Part shown: positions 27,278-36,667 of the stretch, in pieces | How positions within the stretch are numbered: position 1 is the first letter of the stretch | Layout: each line of letters opens with the position of its first letter | Assembly (NCBI RefSeq): GCF_000165485.1 | Contig: NC_014623.1 | Span: 186,001 to 250,000, forward strand | Direction of reading: 5' to 3' | Length of the DNA: 64,000 nucleotides | From: Stigmatella aurantiaca DW4/3-1 | Lineage (GTDB): Bacteria; Myxococcota; Myxococcia; Myxococcales; Myxococcaceae | The notes under the pieces: generated by a model | Database searches by the model: none | Told to the model about the DNA's origin: nothing | What the model saw: only the letters and a program-made list of their open reading frames with translations | Translations under genes and position numbers: made by a program

Positions 27278-28570
27278 TCAACCGGCGAAGACTCGCCACA
27301 GCAGGTGACCCAGCGAGGCGGCCACGATGGCCGCTGCCGCCGCGCCTCCGGCGAAGATGTGCATCGGGTAGCGGTCCACCCGCCGCAGGGCCTCGTGGAG
27401 TGCCCGCTTGAGCAGCGTGCGCTCGCAGTGCACCTCGATGCGGCCCTCCATGATGCCGCGCAACGCATCCATCATCTCGTCGGCCGACTGGTAGCGCTTC
27501 GCCGGGTCTTTCGAGAAGCCCTTGTGGAGAAACCACACGTACTCCGAGGGCACGGGGGCCTGCTGGACGCCGCGGGAGGTCTGCACGGGGGGGGTGATGG
27601 CCTCCACGCCCTGGAGCACCTCGGCCAGCGACTCGCGGCCTTCGAGGTAGTGCTTCAGGTAGAGGAACTCGTCGAAGAGCACCGCGAGGCTGTAGGTGTC
27701 GCTGCGGATGTCCACGGCCTCGTGCTTGCCCTGGGCCTGCTCGGGGGACATGTAGAGCGGGGTGCCCACCAGCGTCCCCGCCTGGGTCTTCATGAAGAAG
27801 GACTTGCGCACGTCCCGAGGGGCTTCCGGCTCCGCGACATGCGCCACGGTGTCCTGGCTGTGGATGCGCCGGGCCAGGCCCCAGTCCATCACGGTCACTT
27901 CACCATAGGCCCCGACCATGATGTTGGCGGGCTTGAGGTCCCGGTGGATGAAGCCCTTGCGGTGCGCGTACGCCAGCGCGTTGAGCACCCCGAGGAAAAT
28001 CTGCGCCCGGACGGGGATGGGGAATCGCGCGTGCGCGGCGGGTTCTCCCGCGCGGAGCCGGGCGATGATGGACTCGAGCGTCTCGCCCTGCAGGTGCTTC
28101 ATCACGAAGTAGTACCGGCCCTGAGGGTCGACCCCGACGTCGTGCACGGGGACGATGTTCGGGTGGTCGAGCTGCCCCACGGTGCGGATTTCCTCCACGA
28201 AGCGCAGCACGTGGTCGACGCCGGATGCCTCCGCCAGACGCTTGAGGGCCACCTTGCGCTCGATGTCGTGGTCCTGGAGCAGCACCACCTCGCCCATGCC
28301 CCCGTGTCCCAGGGGGCGCAGCTCCTCGAAACGTTCCCGGTCGATGGGCACCATGTTGGGGCGCTCGCCAATCCACTCGACCCGGGGCAGCACGGTGGCG
28401 CGCCGGGTGGCCGCCAGGGCGTTGGGGGAAGGCAAGAGCTCTGAAGGCACCCCCGTCCGGGACGAGGGCAGGGTGACATCCAGGGGGGCGTCTGGGACGT
28501 GATGGAGCGTGTCCGGCATGGTGGCCGTTGATAACAGGCACCTGCCCTCCACGCTGTCCTGTCTGCTCAT
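27278..28570 (-). CDS. Hanks-type serine/threonine protein kinase with C-terminal membrane anchor
   Basis: The product is up to 430 aa; an alternative ATG at 28519 would remove 17 residues and neither start has a close ribosome site. Residues ~80-350 are a complete kinase domain: glycine loop GHGGMGEVV, VALKRL Lys, HRDLKPANIM catalytic loop, DWG in place of DFG, and GTPLYMSPEQAQG activation segment. The C-terminus has one hydrophobic helix (AAAAAIVAASLGHLLW) with only a short tail beyond it, so the kinase faces the cytoplasm. The DWG variant and C-terminal anchor are common in myxobacterial kinases. Its targets are unknown. Confidence 0.9.
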   Translation of the reverse strand: MSRQDSVEGRCLLSTATMPDTLHHVPDAPLDVTLPSSRTGVPSELLPSPNALAATRRATVLPRVEWIGERPNMVPIDRERFEELRPLGHGGMGEVVLLQDHDIERKVALKRLAEASGVDHVLRFVEEIRTVGQLDHPNIVPVHDVGVDPQGRYYFVMKHLQGETLESIIARLRAGEPAAHARFPIPVRAQIFLGVLNALAYAHRKGFIHRDLKPANIMVGAYGEVTVMDWGLARRIHSQDTVAHVAEPEAPRDVRKSFFMKTQAGTLVGTPLYMSPEQAQGKHEAVDIRSDTYSLAVLFDEFLYLKHYLEGRESLAEVLQGVEAITPPVQTSRGVQQAPVPSEYVWFLHKGFSKDPAKRYQSADEMMDALRGIMEGRIEVHCERTLLKRALHEALRRVDRYPMHIFAGGAAAAAIVAASLGHLLWRVFAG

Positions 28571-28618
28571 CAGACAACCGTCCGCCTGACTCCCTTCTTA
28601 CCTGGGATTTCCGGGCTC

Positions 28619-29071
28619 TCACCGCGAGACGCGCTGGATGGCTTTCCGGATGCGGCAGTAGGTCCCGCAGCGGCACACGTTCTCGCTCATGGCCGCGTCG
28701 ATGGCCTCGTCCGTGGGGTGAGGGTTCTGCCGGAGAAACGCCACCGCGGTCATGATTTGCCCGGGCTGGCAAAACCCACACTGGGCGACGTCCTCGTCGA
28801 TCCAAGCCTGTTGAACAGGGTGGAGCGTCTCGCCCCCCAGCCCCTCGATGGTGGTGACCTGATGGCCCGCCACGCCGCTGACGGGCTGGATGCAGGGACG
28901 GAAGGCGTTGCCGTCGAGGTGGCTGGTGCAGGCGCCACACACACCCACCCCGCAGCCATACTTGGGCCCTGTCACTCGCAGCATGTCTCGCAGCACCCAC
29001 AGCAAAGACATGTCCGGGGGGGCCTCGACCGAGACGGTCTTGTCATTGAGGGTGAAGGAATAGACCGGCAT
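28619..29071 (-). CDS. 2Fe-2S subunit of an isoquinoline 1-oxidoreductase-type molybdenum hydroxylase
   Basis: The 150-aa protein has two [2Fe-2S] binding motifs: CGVGVCGACTSHLDG with a later Cys, and CGFCQPGQIM followed by CRCGTYCRI. It passes electrons from the molybdenum site to an acceptor. The gene starts two bases after the stop of the large-subunit gene and the pair is surely an operon. Length is normal. IorA is the closest named family, but the substrate may be a different aldehyde or N-heterocycle. Confidence 0.9.
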   Translation of the reverse strand: MPVYSFTLNDKTVSVEAPPDMSLLWVLRDMLRVTGPKYGCGVGVCGACTSHLDGNAFRPCIQPVSGVAGHQVTTIEGLGGETLHPVQQAWIDEDVAQCGFCQPGQIMTAVAFLRQNPHPTDEAIDAAMSENVCRCGTYCRIRKAIQRVSR

Positions 29072-29073
29072 GG

Positions 29074-31245
29074 TCAGGCTCCTGGGTCGAGGAGGGGAAA
29101 GCGGGTGGGCAGGGTGCCCGTGGCCCGGGCCAGGGCATTGGCCAGGGCGGCGGCGGCGGAGGGATAGCCCAGCTCGCCCACCCCGCCCACGCGGTCATCC
29201 GACCGGACGAGGTGGACCTGCATCTGGGCGGGGACGTGCTTCATCCGCAGCCACCGGTAGTCGGCGAAGCTGCCCTCCCGGACCGCCCCGGCGTCGATGT
29301 GCAACCCGGCGCTCAGCGTCGTGGACATTGCGTCGACAGTGGCCCCCTGGAGCTGGTTCTCGATGCTCCTGGGGTTGATGGGCAGGCCGACGTCGGCGGC
29401 GATGACGGCACGCACCACCCGGGGGACCTCCCCCGTCACGTCCACCTCGACGAGGTGGGCGATGGCGCTGTCCCACTCCTCGTGCACGGCCACGCCCTGG
29501 GCGACGCCGGGCGGCAGCGCCCGGCCCCACGCGCCTTCGAGGACCACCTTGTTCAGCACGGCCTTGAGCCGGTTCGAGGTGAGGAAGGTGCGCCGCAGCT
29601 CGACCGGATCCCTCTCGAGCCCCCGCGCGAGGTGGTCGACGAACAGCTCGTTGGCCACGGCCACCTGGCTGCTGAACACCGAGCGGAACGAGGCCGTGGG
29701 AATGGGCAGGGGCACCTCGTGCAGGTGCTGCTGGGGCAACAGCCCGAAGCGGTAGGGCAGGTGCTGTGTCAGCTCGAAGAAAAACGCGCTGGTCACCTCC
29801 GGCAGCACCCGGCCGACGAGCGAGGTGAGGGCATCCCCGAAGCCGTGGGGAAGCTCCAGCGTGGGGATGGCCGAGCGGTGGTGCCAGCCGAGGATGCTCC
29901 CGCCCAGCCCCAGGAACGCGTGGAGCCGGTGGTGGCTGGCGGGCCGGTAGCGGCCGTGCCGCATGTCGTCGTTGCGGGTCCACATCAGCTTCACCGGCCG
30001 GCCGAGCCCCCGGGACACCTGTGCGGCCTCCACCGCGGCCTCGGGGAAGAACCGCCGGCCGAACCCGCCCCCGGCCCGCACGGTGTGCACCGTCACCCGT
30101 TGGGGCGTGAGCGCCCAGCCGAGCGCCGTGGCCACTTCATGCCGGGTGAACTTCGGATCCTGGCCGCCCGACCAGATCTCCGCGTGCTCCGGCGTGACAT
30201 GGGCCACGCAGCACTGGGTCTCCATCGGAGCGTGCGCGAGGTAGGGAAAGTCGAAGCGCGCCTCCAGGGTCTTCACCGTGAGCAAGGGGGGCAGCACGGG
30301 GCCGCTCACGGCCTCGCGCAGCCGCGCCCGGATGTCCTCGTCGGACAGGTGGCTGGCCGGTCCTGGGTTCCAGAGGATGTCCAGGGCGTCCCGGGCCGCG
30401 AGCGCCTGGGCGAAGTTCTGGGCGGCGACCGCCATGCCCGAGGGGAGCGGGAGCACGCCCACCACGCCGGGCATCGTCACCGCCGCCGAGGCATCGTAGG
30501 ACTGGACGGAGCCGCGCAGCGTGGGAGGCCGGGCCACCACCGCGGCCACGGCCCCGGGAACGTCCAGGTCGAGCGTGTAGCGGGCCGCGCCCGTGACGAT
30601 GTCCCGGGCGTCGATGCGGCCGGTGGGGCGGCCCACCACCGTGTACCGCTCCACCGGCTTGGGCTGGGTGGAGACCTCGGGCAGCCACACGCCGGCGGCC
30701 TCTTGGGCCAGCTCGCCGTAGCCCAGCTTCCGGCCATCCGGGGCGAGCACCTCGCCGTGGGCGGTGGTGAGCGTCCGCGCGGGCAGGTGCCAGCGGTGGG
30801 CGGCGGCGGTGACCAACCGGGCCCGGGCTCCCGCAGCCGCGGCGCGCAGGGGCGCCGCGAGGGAGCGCATCGTCGAGGACAGGCCGGTGAGCTGGTTGAG
30901 CCAGTCCGTGCTCACATCGGCGGTGTGCACGTCCACCTGCCCCAGGTCCGCGTCGAGTTCCTCCGCGACGAGCATCGCCACGCCCGTGGTGATGCCCTGG
31001 CCCATCTCGGTGCGCGGCAGCGTCACGGTGATGCGCCCATCGGTCCGGAGGGCGATGGAGAGGTCGAGCGGTATCACGTCCACGGACGGTGAGGTGTCCG
31101 CGGGCGGAGCGTCGAGGGCCAGCCGCGCCGCGACCACCAGCGTGGGCGAGGCCACCACCCAGGTGAGGAGTTGGCGGCGATCCATTGAGGTAGGCCCGGC
31201 CGTCTCGGGCTTCTTTGAGTCCCCCATGGGCGGATCATGCCACAT
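29074..31245 (-). CDS. molybdopterin-binding large subunit, isoquinoline 1-oxidoreductase beta (IorB) type
   Basis: The product is 723 aa if translation begins at 31245; ATGs at 31227 and 31185 are alternatives and none has a clear ribosome site. DRRQLLTWVV near the N-terminus, followed by a hydrophobic run, looks like a twin-arginine signal, as usual for periplasmic IorB enzymes. GGGFGRRFFPEAA binds the cofactor, and GVGELGYP near the end holds the catalytic Glu. No FAD domain is present, in line with the IorAB layout. It forms a heterodimer with the 2Fe-2S subunit encoded downstream. No cofactor-maturation gene is next to it. Confidence 0.9.
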   Translation of the reverse strand: MWHDPPMGDSKKPETAGPTSMDRRQLLTWVVASPTLVVAARLALDAPPADTSPSVDVIPLDLSIALRTDGRITVTLPRTEMGQGITTGVAMLVAEELDADLGQVDVHTADVSTDWLNQLTGLSSTMRSLAAPLRAAAAGARARLVTAAAHRWHLPARTLTTAHGEVLAPDGRKLGYGELAQEAAGVWLPEVSTQPKPVERYTVVGRPTGRIDARDIVTGAARYTLDLDVPGAVAAVVARPPTLRGSVQSYDASAAVTMPGVVGVLPLPSGMAVAAQNFAQALAARDALDILWNPGPASHLSDEDIRARLREAVSGPVLPPLLTVKTLEARFDFPYLAHAPMETQCCVAHVTPEHAEIWSGGQDPKFTRHEVATALGWALTPQRVTVHTVRAGGGFGRRFFPEAAVEAAQVSRGLGRPVKLMWTRNDDMRHGRYRPASHHRLHAFLGLGGSILGWHHRSAIPTLELPHGFGDALTSLVGRVLPEVTSAFFFELTQHLPYRFGLLPQQHLHEVPLPIPTASFRSVFSSQVAVANELFVDHLARGLERDPVELRRTFLTSNRLKAVLNKVVLEGAWGRALPPGVAQGVAVHEEWDSAIAHLVEVDVTGEVPRVVRAVIAADVGLPINPRSIENQLQGATVDAMSTTLSAGLHIDAGAVREGSFADYRWLRMKHVPAQMQVHLVRSDDRVGGVGELGYPSAAAALANALARATGTLPTRFPLLDPGA

Positions 31246-31296
31246 GTGTCACGGTAGCAAGGCCGGAGCGCGGAGGACCGTCGCCCGGAAACTGCG

Positions 31297-32133
31297 ATGG
31301 CGCGTCTTTCTCAAAGGATGAAGCGGATGGTGCTGGTGGGGGTGGCCGTGTTGGCCGGGGTGTATGCGTTGCTCGGAGGGCTGGTGTTTTTCCAACAGCG
31401 GCGCTTCCTGTTTCCCGCGCCGCCCGGGGCGCGCGAGCCCGTGTTGCCCGGCGCCACCCTGCTGCGCCTCCCCGGGCCCGAGGGCTCCACGGTCTATGCG
31501 TGGCATGCGCCCGCCCCCACCGGGGCGCCCACCGTGGTGCATTTCCATGGCAACGGGGAGCAGCTCGCGGACGCGGAGTGGCTGGCGCAGGCGTTCCAGG
31601 AGGCTGGGCTGGGCTTCTACGCGGTCGAGTACCCCGGCTATGGGCTTGCCCGGGGGCGCGAGTCCTCCGAGCAGGGCCTCTATGCGGCCGCCGAAGTGGC
31701 GCTGGAGCATCTGCACCGGGAGCTGGGCGTGGCCCGGGAGCGCACGGTGCTCCAGGGGCAATCGCTCGGCTCGGGCGTGGCGGTGGAGATGGCGAGACGG
31801 GGCCGGGGGGCGCGGCTGGCGCTCATCACCCCGTACACCTCCATCCCAGACATCGGGGCGAGGCTCTTTCCCTGGCTCCCCGTGCGGCTGCTCGCGAGGG
31901 ATGTGTTCGACAGCGCCTCGAAGGCGCCCGGGCTGACGCTGCCGGTGCTCATCCTCCACGGGTCACGGGATGAGGTGGTTCCCGTGGACATGGGCGTCCG
32001 GCTGGGGACGTTGTTTCCGAACGCCACCCTGCGTCTGCTCCAGGGGCTGCACCACAACGACGTGCTCTCCGAGCCAGCCACCCGGGAAGAACTGATGCGG
32101 TTCGCGGCGGGGGACTACCCGCGCGAGCGCTGA
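31297..32133 (+). CDS. membrane-anchored alpha/beta hydrolase
   Basis: The 278-aa protein has an N-terminal hydrophobic helix (MVLVGVAVLAGVYALLGGLV) and then an alpha/beta hydrolase fold. HFHGNGEQL supplies the oxyanion region, GQSLGSG the nucleophile Ser, HGSRDEVVP the Asp and LHHND the likely His. It resembles the YfhR/Bem46-type hydrolases of unknown substrate. ATG 31318 is an alternative start. The last 19 bases overlap the end of the convergent serB. Confidence 0.85.
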   Translation: MARLSQRMKRMVLVGVAVLAGVYALLGGLVFFQQRRFLFPAPPGAREPVLPGATLLRLPGPEGSTVYAWHAPAPTGAPTVVHFHGNGEQLADAEWLAQAFQEAGLGFYAVEYPGYGLARGRESSEQGLYAAAEVALEHLHRELGVARERTVLQGQSLGSGVAVEMARRGRGARLALITPYTSIPDIGARLFPWLPVRLLARDVFDSASKAPGLTLPVLILHGSRDEVVPVDMGVRLGTLFPNATLRLLQGLHHNDVLSEPATREELMRFAAGDYPRER

Positions 32134-33356
32134 ATCTCCCGCGCCCCGGGCAGGTGCATGCGCACTTCCTGGAGCTCGCGGCCAGTGAGCCCCAGCAGAT
32201 AGAGGATGGTGTCCAGGCCGCCGGAAGAGATGGAGGTGTCGGCCGCCTGGCGCAGCTTCCGCTTGGCCCGGAAGGCGATGCCCAACCCCGCGCGCTCCAG
32301 CATCAGCAAGTCATTCGCGCCATCGCCCACGGCGATGACCTGATCCAGGAGGATGCCCTCCGTCTCGGCGATGCTCTCCAGCAACTCCGCCTTGCGCTTG
32401 GCGTTGACGATGGGCCCCAGCGTGCGGCCGGTGAGCTTGCCCTCCGCCTCCTCCAACATGTTGGAGTGGGCGTAGTCGATGCCCAGCCGGTTCTTGAGCG
32501 CCTCGGCCGCCACGGAGAAGCCTCCGCTGATGATGGCCGTGCGGTAGCCGAGCCGCTTGAGCACCGGGATGAGCGTCTCCGCGCCCTCGGTGAGCGGCAG
32601 GGTGGAGGCCAAGTCCCTCAACACCCGCGCGTCCAGCCCCTTGAGCAACGCCACGCGCTGGCGGAGTGACTCGTCGTAGTCCATCTCGCCCTGCATCGCG
32701 CGCTCGGTGATGCGCGACACCTGCTCCCCCACGCCGTGCACCCGCGCCAGCTCGTCGATGACCTCGATGCGGATGAGCGTGGAGTCCATGTCCATCACCA
32801 CCAGCCGCTTGCTGCGCCGGTAGAGGCTCTCGCGCTGCAACGCCACATCGAAGGTGTTGGAGGCCATGGACAGCTCCAGCAGCGCGCGCTTGAGCTCCTC
32901 GGGCTCCCGGCCCAGGGGCAGGGAGATGTGAAACTCGACGGAGCCCAGCTCCGCCTCCGTCAGGCGTTGGATGCGCTCGATGTTGGCATCGTGCTGGGCC
33001 AGACACTCGGAGACCGCGTGCAGCTCGCGGGCCCCCAGCAGGCGGCCCACCACGGTGACGACATGGCGGTTGGGGGGCGGAAGGGGCTTGCCCCCAGGCA
33101 CCGGCACCGATTGGAACTCCAACGACACGCCCAGCTCATGGGCCGCGAAGAGCAGCTCCTTGAGCACATCCCCCTTCTCGGGCAGACGCACCAGGAAGCA
33201 CAGGGTGAGGCGGTCCTGCACGACGACCTGCTCGATGTCGAGCAGCGCGGCCCCGGCGTCCGCGAGCAGGCCGGTCAGGCGGGAGGCGATGCCCGGATGG
33301 TCCCGTCCAATGACGGTGAGGAGGACAGGCTCTTGAGGGGTGAGGTGGGAAGGCAT
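32115..33356 (-). CDS. serB: phosphoserine phosphatase with N-terminal ACT domains
   Basis: The product is 413 aa from ATG 33356; the longer open frame upstream lacks protein-like sequence. Residues ~1-180 hold two ACT domains (VTVIGRDHPGIASRL and VTVVGRLLGARELH). The HAD phosphatase follows, with DMDSTLIRIEVID (nucleophile and acid Asp), GGFSVAAEAL, and GDGANDLLML for magnesium. It makes serine from phosphoserine in the last step of the pathway. The long ACT-containing form is common in actinobacteria and myxobacteria. It is divergent from the BMP-lipoprotein gene. Confidence 0.93.
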   Translation of the reverse strand: MPSHLTPQEPVLLTVIGRDHPGIASRLTGLLADAGAALLDIEQVVVQDRLTLCFLVRLPEKGDVLKELLFAAHELGVSLEFQSVPVPGGKPLPPPNRHVVTVVGRLLGARELHAVSECLAQHDANIERIQRLTEAELGSVEFHISLPLGREPEELKRALLELSMASNTFDVALQRESLYRRSKRLVVMDMDSTLIRIEVIDELARVHGVGEQVSRITERAMQGEMDYDESLRQRVALLKGLDARVLRDLASTLPLTEGAETLIPVLKRLGYRTAIISGGFSVAAEALKNRLGIDYAHSNMLEEAEGKLTGRTLGPIVNAKRKAELLESIAETEGILLDQVIAVGDGANDLLMLERAGLGIAFRAKRKLRQAADTSISSGGLDTILYLLGLTGRELQEVRMHLPGAREIQRSRG

Positions 33357-33430
33357 GGACCGGGACTCTAATGCGAGCCAGGTTCCTGTGATTCTCCAAA
33401 AGGTGAACGTGTTAGACGTTGGGAATGTCC

Positions 33431-34597
33431 ATGGTCTCGCGAAGCCACTCTGTCTTCTTTGTCGTCCTGGCGATGCTCCTGGCATGCAAAAGCCAGAAAG
33501 AGGAACCAGCGGGTGTGAACAAAATCACGTCCGCTCCCACACCCGCCCCAGCCGCGGCGGAGAAGCCCCGGATGGGACTCGTGCTGGGGTTGGGAGGCCG
33601 TGGGGACCAATCGTTCAATGACTCGGCGCTGCGGGGTCTGGAACTGTGGGCGGGGGGTCTGAAGTCCGTGGGAGCCGCTTATCAGGAGGCCTCGGCGCAG
33701 GAGGTTCAGGACTCGCTCGGGCCGGAGCTGGCCCAGCGCAAGCCGCCCATCACGCCCCTGGGCATCACCCCGGTGGTCGTCCAGAGCCAGGTGGCGGAGG
33801 ACTACGAGCCCAACCTGCGGCTCCTGGTGGATCAGGACGTGCCGCTCGCGCTCGCGGTGGGGTTCATGCTGGAGGGGGCGGTGGAGGCGGTGGCCGCGAA
33901 GAGCCCTGGCACGCACTTCCTCCTCGTGGACAGTCCGCTGATCAACGAGAAGGGCGAGCCGTACACCCTGCCCAACGTGCGCACGGTGGTCTACCGCAGC
34001 GAGGAGGGGTGCTTCCTCGTGGGGGCGCTGGCGGGGCTCGTCAGCCAGGGGGGAAAGATTGGCTTCGTGGGCGGCATGGAGATTCCCCTCGTCAAACAGT
34101 TCGAGACGGGCTTCCGGGCGGGCGTGGCGGCGACGAACCCGAAGGCCACGGTGGTGGCCAGCTACACGGGGAGCTTCACGAACTTCGCCCTCGGCAAGCA
34201 GGTGGGGCAGGACCTGGTGACGAAGGGCATGGACGTCATCTTCGCGGCGGCGGGGGTGGATGGGCTGGGGGCCATTCAGGCCGTGAAGGAGGCCCGGGAC
34301 GCGGGCCGGACGGTCTATGTGATGGGCGTGGACTCGGATCAGTTCCACCTGGCGCCGAAGGCGATGCTGACCACGGTGCTGAAGCGGGTGGATCTGGCTG
34401 TCTACGAGGCGGTGAGAGACCAACTCCAGGGGCGGTTCCAGGGAGGCAGCCTGGTGCTGGGGTTGAAGGAGGGCGGCGTGGGCCTGGCGCCGGTGCGGCT
34501 GGACTTTCCTGGCAAGGAAGAGGCCCTGCGGAAGGTGGAGGAGCTGAAGGCCAAGATCATCGCTGGGGAGATCCAGGTTCCTACCGCGGGCCGCTGA
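33431..34597 (+). CDS. BMP-family (PnrA-like) substrate-binding lipoprotein
   Basis: The product is 388 aa from ATG 33431, which has GGGA six bases upstream; the TTG and ATG just before it are less likely. The signal ends at lipobox LLAC. The mature protein matches the basic membrane protein family of nucleoside-binding proteins: GLGGRGDQSFNDSA, FLLVDSP, GKIGFVGGMEIPL and VIFAAAGVDGLG segments. It would deliver nucleosides or a similar ligand to an ABC importer, but no permease or ATPase gene is adjacent. Confidence 0.88.
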   Translation: MVSRSHSVFFVVLAMLLACKSQKEEPAGVNKITSAPTPAPAAAEKPRMGLVLGLGGRGDQSFNDSALRGLELWAGGLKSVGAAYQEASAQEVQDSLGPELAQRKPPITPLGITPVVVQSQVAEDYEPNLRLLVDQDVPLALAVGFMLEGAVEAVAAKSPGTHFLLVDSPLINEKGEPYTLPNVRTVVYRSEEGCFLVGALAGLVSQGGKIGFVGGMEIPLVKQFETGFRAGVAATNPKATVVASYTGSFTNFALGKQVGQDLVTKGMDVIFAAAGVDGLGAIQAVKEARDAGRTVYVMGVDSDQFHLAPKAMLTTVLKRVDLAVYEAVRDQLQGRFQGGSLVLGLKEGGVGLAPVRLDFPGKEEALRKVEELKAKIIAGEIQVPTAGR

Positions 34598-34683
34598 GTC
34601 CAAAGGCAGGTGTTCACGAGGCTCAGAGAATGAGTTCGTGGTGGGGGCTGGGGCAGTTCTGAACGCTGGAATGGGAGCGTGTT

Positions 34684-34905
34684 TTGAAAAATGCTTTTAG
34701 TATCCTTTCAGGTGGACCCAGTCTCTATGATCCCAGAGACCCAGAGTCGCACGATCGGAGCTGGGATAACTTTGTCACACCTCCCTTGCTCCGCTCGAAA
34801 GGAGGTGCGCTTCACGATCCGAAGAGCGAGGAAGTGCATTGGTTGATCGATGAGCCCGCTTACAAAGAACTCCTAACTACAGGCGCGCCAGCGTTGATGG
34901 GCTGA
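34684..34905 (+). CDS. small hypothetical protein
   Basis: The 73-aa frame starts at TTG with GGGAG about eight bases before it. It is hydrophilic, with Asp/Pro-rich YDPRDPESHD and a GALHDPKSEEVHWLIDEPAY segment, and has no signal peptide. No family was recognised. The sequence looks protein-like and base composition is lower in GC than its neighbours, suggesting acquired DNA. It could be an immunity-type or cargo gene; confidence is modest. Confidence 0.45.
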   Translation: MKNAFSILSGGPSLYDPRDPESHDRSWDNFVTPPLLRSKGGALHDPKSEEVHWLIDEPAYKELLTTGAPALMG

Positions 34906-35035
34906 GGCGTCGAGTGCTTCTGGCTGCGTCATCCAGGAGAAGAGAGGGAGAGTCTCCCAATCGGGGCAAGCTCCCCCCACCCTGTCAGCCCCAGGTGGTA
35001 TCATGGCCCAGGCGGAAACAAGCAGGGGGGAGCAC

Positions 35036-36151
35036 ATGGAATGGGTGGGGCTGGTCGGACGAGTGGAGCAGGACCTGGAGCGGATGATTTCGCAAGGCCT
35101 GCTGCCCCAGGACGGCTTTCTTCCCTCGGAAAACACTCTGGCCAAGCACTACGGCCTCTCACGCAGCACCGTCCGGGAAGCACTGAAGCGCCTGGCCGCC
35201 AGAGCGTTGATTGAGCAGCACCCGGGCCGCCGCAGCCGAGCCCTCCCCTTGGAGGGGGCGGTGACCCTGGAGAACCTGGGAGTGGTGCTGGAGGGCCCGG
35301 GCGCCGCTCACCCGGAGAGACGGAGGCTGCTGGAGGGTTTTCTGGCCCTCAAGCGAGAGACGGCTGTGGAACTGCTGGCGGCGAGTTGCCAGCAGGCCTC
35401 CGCCAGGGACTTGGACACGTTGGCAGGCCTGTGCTTCGAGTTGGCGGAGGCGGCCCGCTGGGGCGAGTGCCCCGAGAGGTGGGCAGAGCTGGAGTTCGAG
35501 TTGCTGAGGCAAGCAGCCCGCGCGGTGGACCGTCCCGGACAGGCGCTGCTGCTGCAATCCCTGGAGCGCTCGTACCGGGGAATGGCTCGGCGACTGAGAC
35601 CGCACCTGAATGCGCAGGCCACTCGGCAGTGGGCACTCTGTGCGCTGCACGCCTTGGCCGCCAAGGACGTGCAGCCCCTGCGCCAGGAACTGCCCGCCTT
35701 GCTCCAGGCGAGCGATGGGCACCTGCTCGCAGGCCTCCCACCCCCGCAGGCGCCAAGGGGGTCGTCACGGCCCCCACTCTGCGCAGAGGCCACCCCCTCT
35801 CACCCCACCCCGGAGCATGAAGAGGCCCCGGAGAGGGTGTCGGAGGCGAACGGTCCAAACCAGTCTGCTTGTCCTACAGGTTCGAGCCAACGGCCACCCA
35901 CGGGTGGCCCCCCACCCGAGGCTCCCTTCTCTGACTCACACGACCCTCTGGTAGGCGGGGCGCCCAGCGCGGAGGTGCCTCAGGGCCAGGAAGCGTCGCG
36001 AAGGGTTCCGCTTGGCCTCCAGGAGCACCCGACCCAGGCTCTGAGTGGCTCGGGCACTGGGTGTGAGTTCTTGGGCAGGCGGAGCGGACACCTCCTCCTG
36101 GATGGAACGAAGGAGAACGAACCTGGTGGAGCGTGTACGACTGTCTTTTGA
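35036..36151 (+). CDS. GntR-family regulator with FCD-like domain and unusual tail
   Basis: The product is 371 aa from ATG 35036, chosen for the strong GGGGGGAG upstream; ATG 35003 would add 11 residues. Residues ~10-70 are a GntR winged helix (LPSENTLAKHYGLSRSTVRE). Residues ~95-235 form an all-helical FCD-like ligand domain. After about residue 240 the sequence turns into a Pro/Ser/Glu-rich, low-complexity tail without a domain. A degenerate version of the dispersed repeat (35857-35888) lies within this tail, so it may have arisen by element insertion or loss of the original stop. Target genes are unknown. Confidence 0.72.
   Translation: MEWVGLVGRVEQDLERMISQGLLPQDGFLPSENTLAKHYGLSRSTVREALKRLAARALIEQHPGRRSRALPLEGAVTLENLGVVLEGPGAAHPERRRLLEGFLALKRETAVELLAASCQQASARDLDTLAGLCFELAEAARWGECPERWAELEFELLRQAARAVDRPGQALLLQSLERSYRGMARRLRPHLNAQATRQWALCALHALAAKDVQPLRQELPALLQASDGHLLAGLPPPQAPRGSSRPPLCAEATPSHPTPEHEEAPERVSEANGPNQSACPTGSSQRPPTGGPPPEAPFSDSHDPLVGGAPSAEVPQGQEASRRVPLGLQEHPTQALSGSGTGCEFLGRRSGHLLLDGTKENEPGGACTTVF
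35857..35888. repeat. degenerate relative of the dispersed repeat, inside the GntR gene
   Basis: The segment around CTTGTCCTACAGGTTCGAGCC resembles the hairpin half of the copies at 7510-7571 and 24124-24185 but is clearly diverged. All three copies share the CTTGTC-xxACAGGTTCG core. Confidence 0.4.
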
Positions 36152-36271
36152 CTCTCTCCCACAACGTGTCCGGTACGAGGTCGCGAGCTACGAGGCTCAG
36201 GTGCTCATGGCCCTCCCGTCCGTCCATCCCTGATTCCACCCCTCAAACCTTATTTTTAGAACCTCAGAGGA

Positions 36272-36667
36272 ATGAAGGTGAGCAGGGTATGGTTTTTTGG
36301 CCATGCTAGGTATGATCTTTGGCTCGCGCTGGACCACGATTTCAGTGGCCATGAGGCCATTTCGCCTGCCGCCGATGCAGTCGTTTCCCAAGACGGCATC
36401 AAAAAGCTCTCGGCATTCTCGTTCGTTCCGCAGAAGACTGCGCTTTGCTCACACAAGTTCTTTGGGTGCAACACGAAGCCGTTCGCCGAAAAGTGGGCCA
36501 GCGCATTCTCTGTGTATGCTGAGGGCTCTTCTGACAAGGTGGGGTTTGAGAAGATCCACGAGACGTCAGGGAAGGTGGTGCTCAGTGCAGGGGCGCAGTG
36601 GTACCAATGCTATAAAGCAGGTGCTCCAAGGCTGCTTTGGGCGAAAACGGGAGATCAGGTAAGCTGA
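36272..36667 (+). CDS. hypothetical protein, possible caspase-like His/Cys fold
   Basis: The product is 131 aa; a GTG at 36278 with AGAGGA upstream may be the true start. VWFFGHARYD near the N-terminus and CSHKFFGCNTKPFAEKWA at ~59-76 resemble the His and Cys elements of caspase/CHAT-like folds (H11 and C66 as candidates). YAEGSSDKVGF then follows as in such folds. The stop shares its A with the ATG of the next gene (TGATG), so the two are coupled. Base composition is less GC-rich than the surroundings. The domain may be a cut-down version of a larger protein; the fold assignment is tentative. Confidence 0.55.
   Translation: MKVSRVWFFGHARYDLWLALDHDFSGHEAISPAADAVVSQDGIKKLSAFSFVPQKTALCSHKFFGCNTKPFAEKWASAFSVYAEGSSDKVGFEKIHETSGKVVLSAGAQWYQCYKAGAPRLLWAKTGDQVS

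Noticed and set aside
33357-33485. Extended N-terminus of serB
   Set aside because: The added residues are not ACT-like and overlap the divergent promoter region; the ATG at 33356 starts the conserved domain.
36045-36233. Short frame after the GntR gene
   Set aside because: It overlaps the GntR gene in another frame, has no ribosome site and no family; protein-like parts may be a remnant but are too weak to call.
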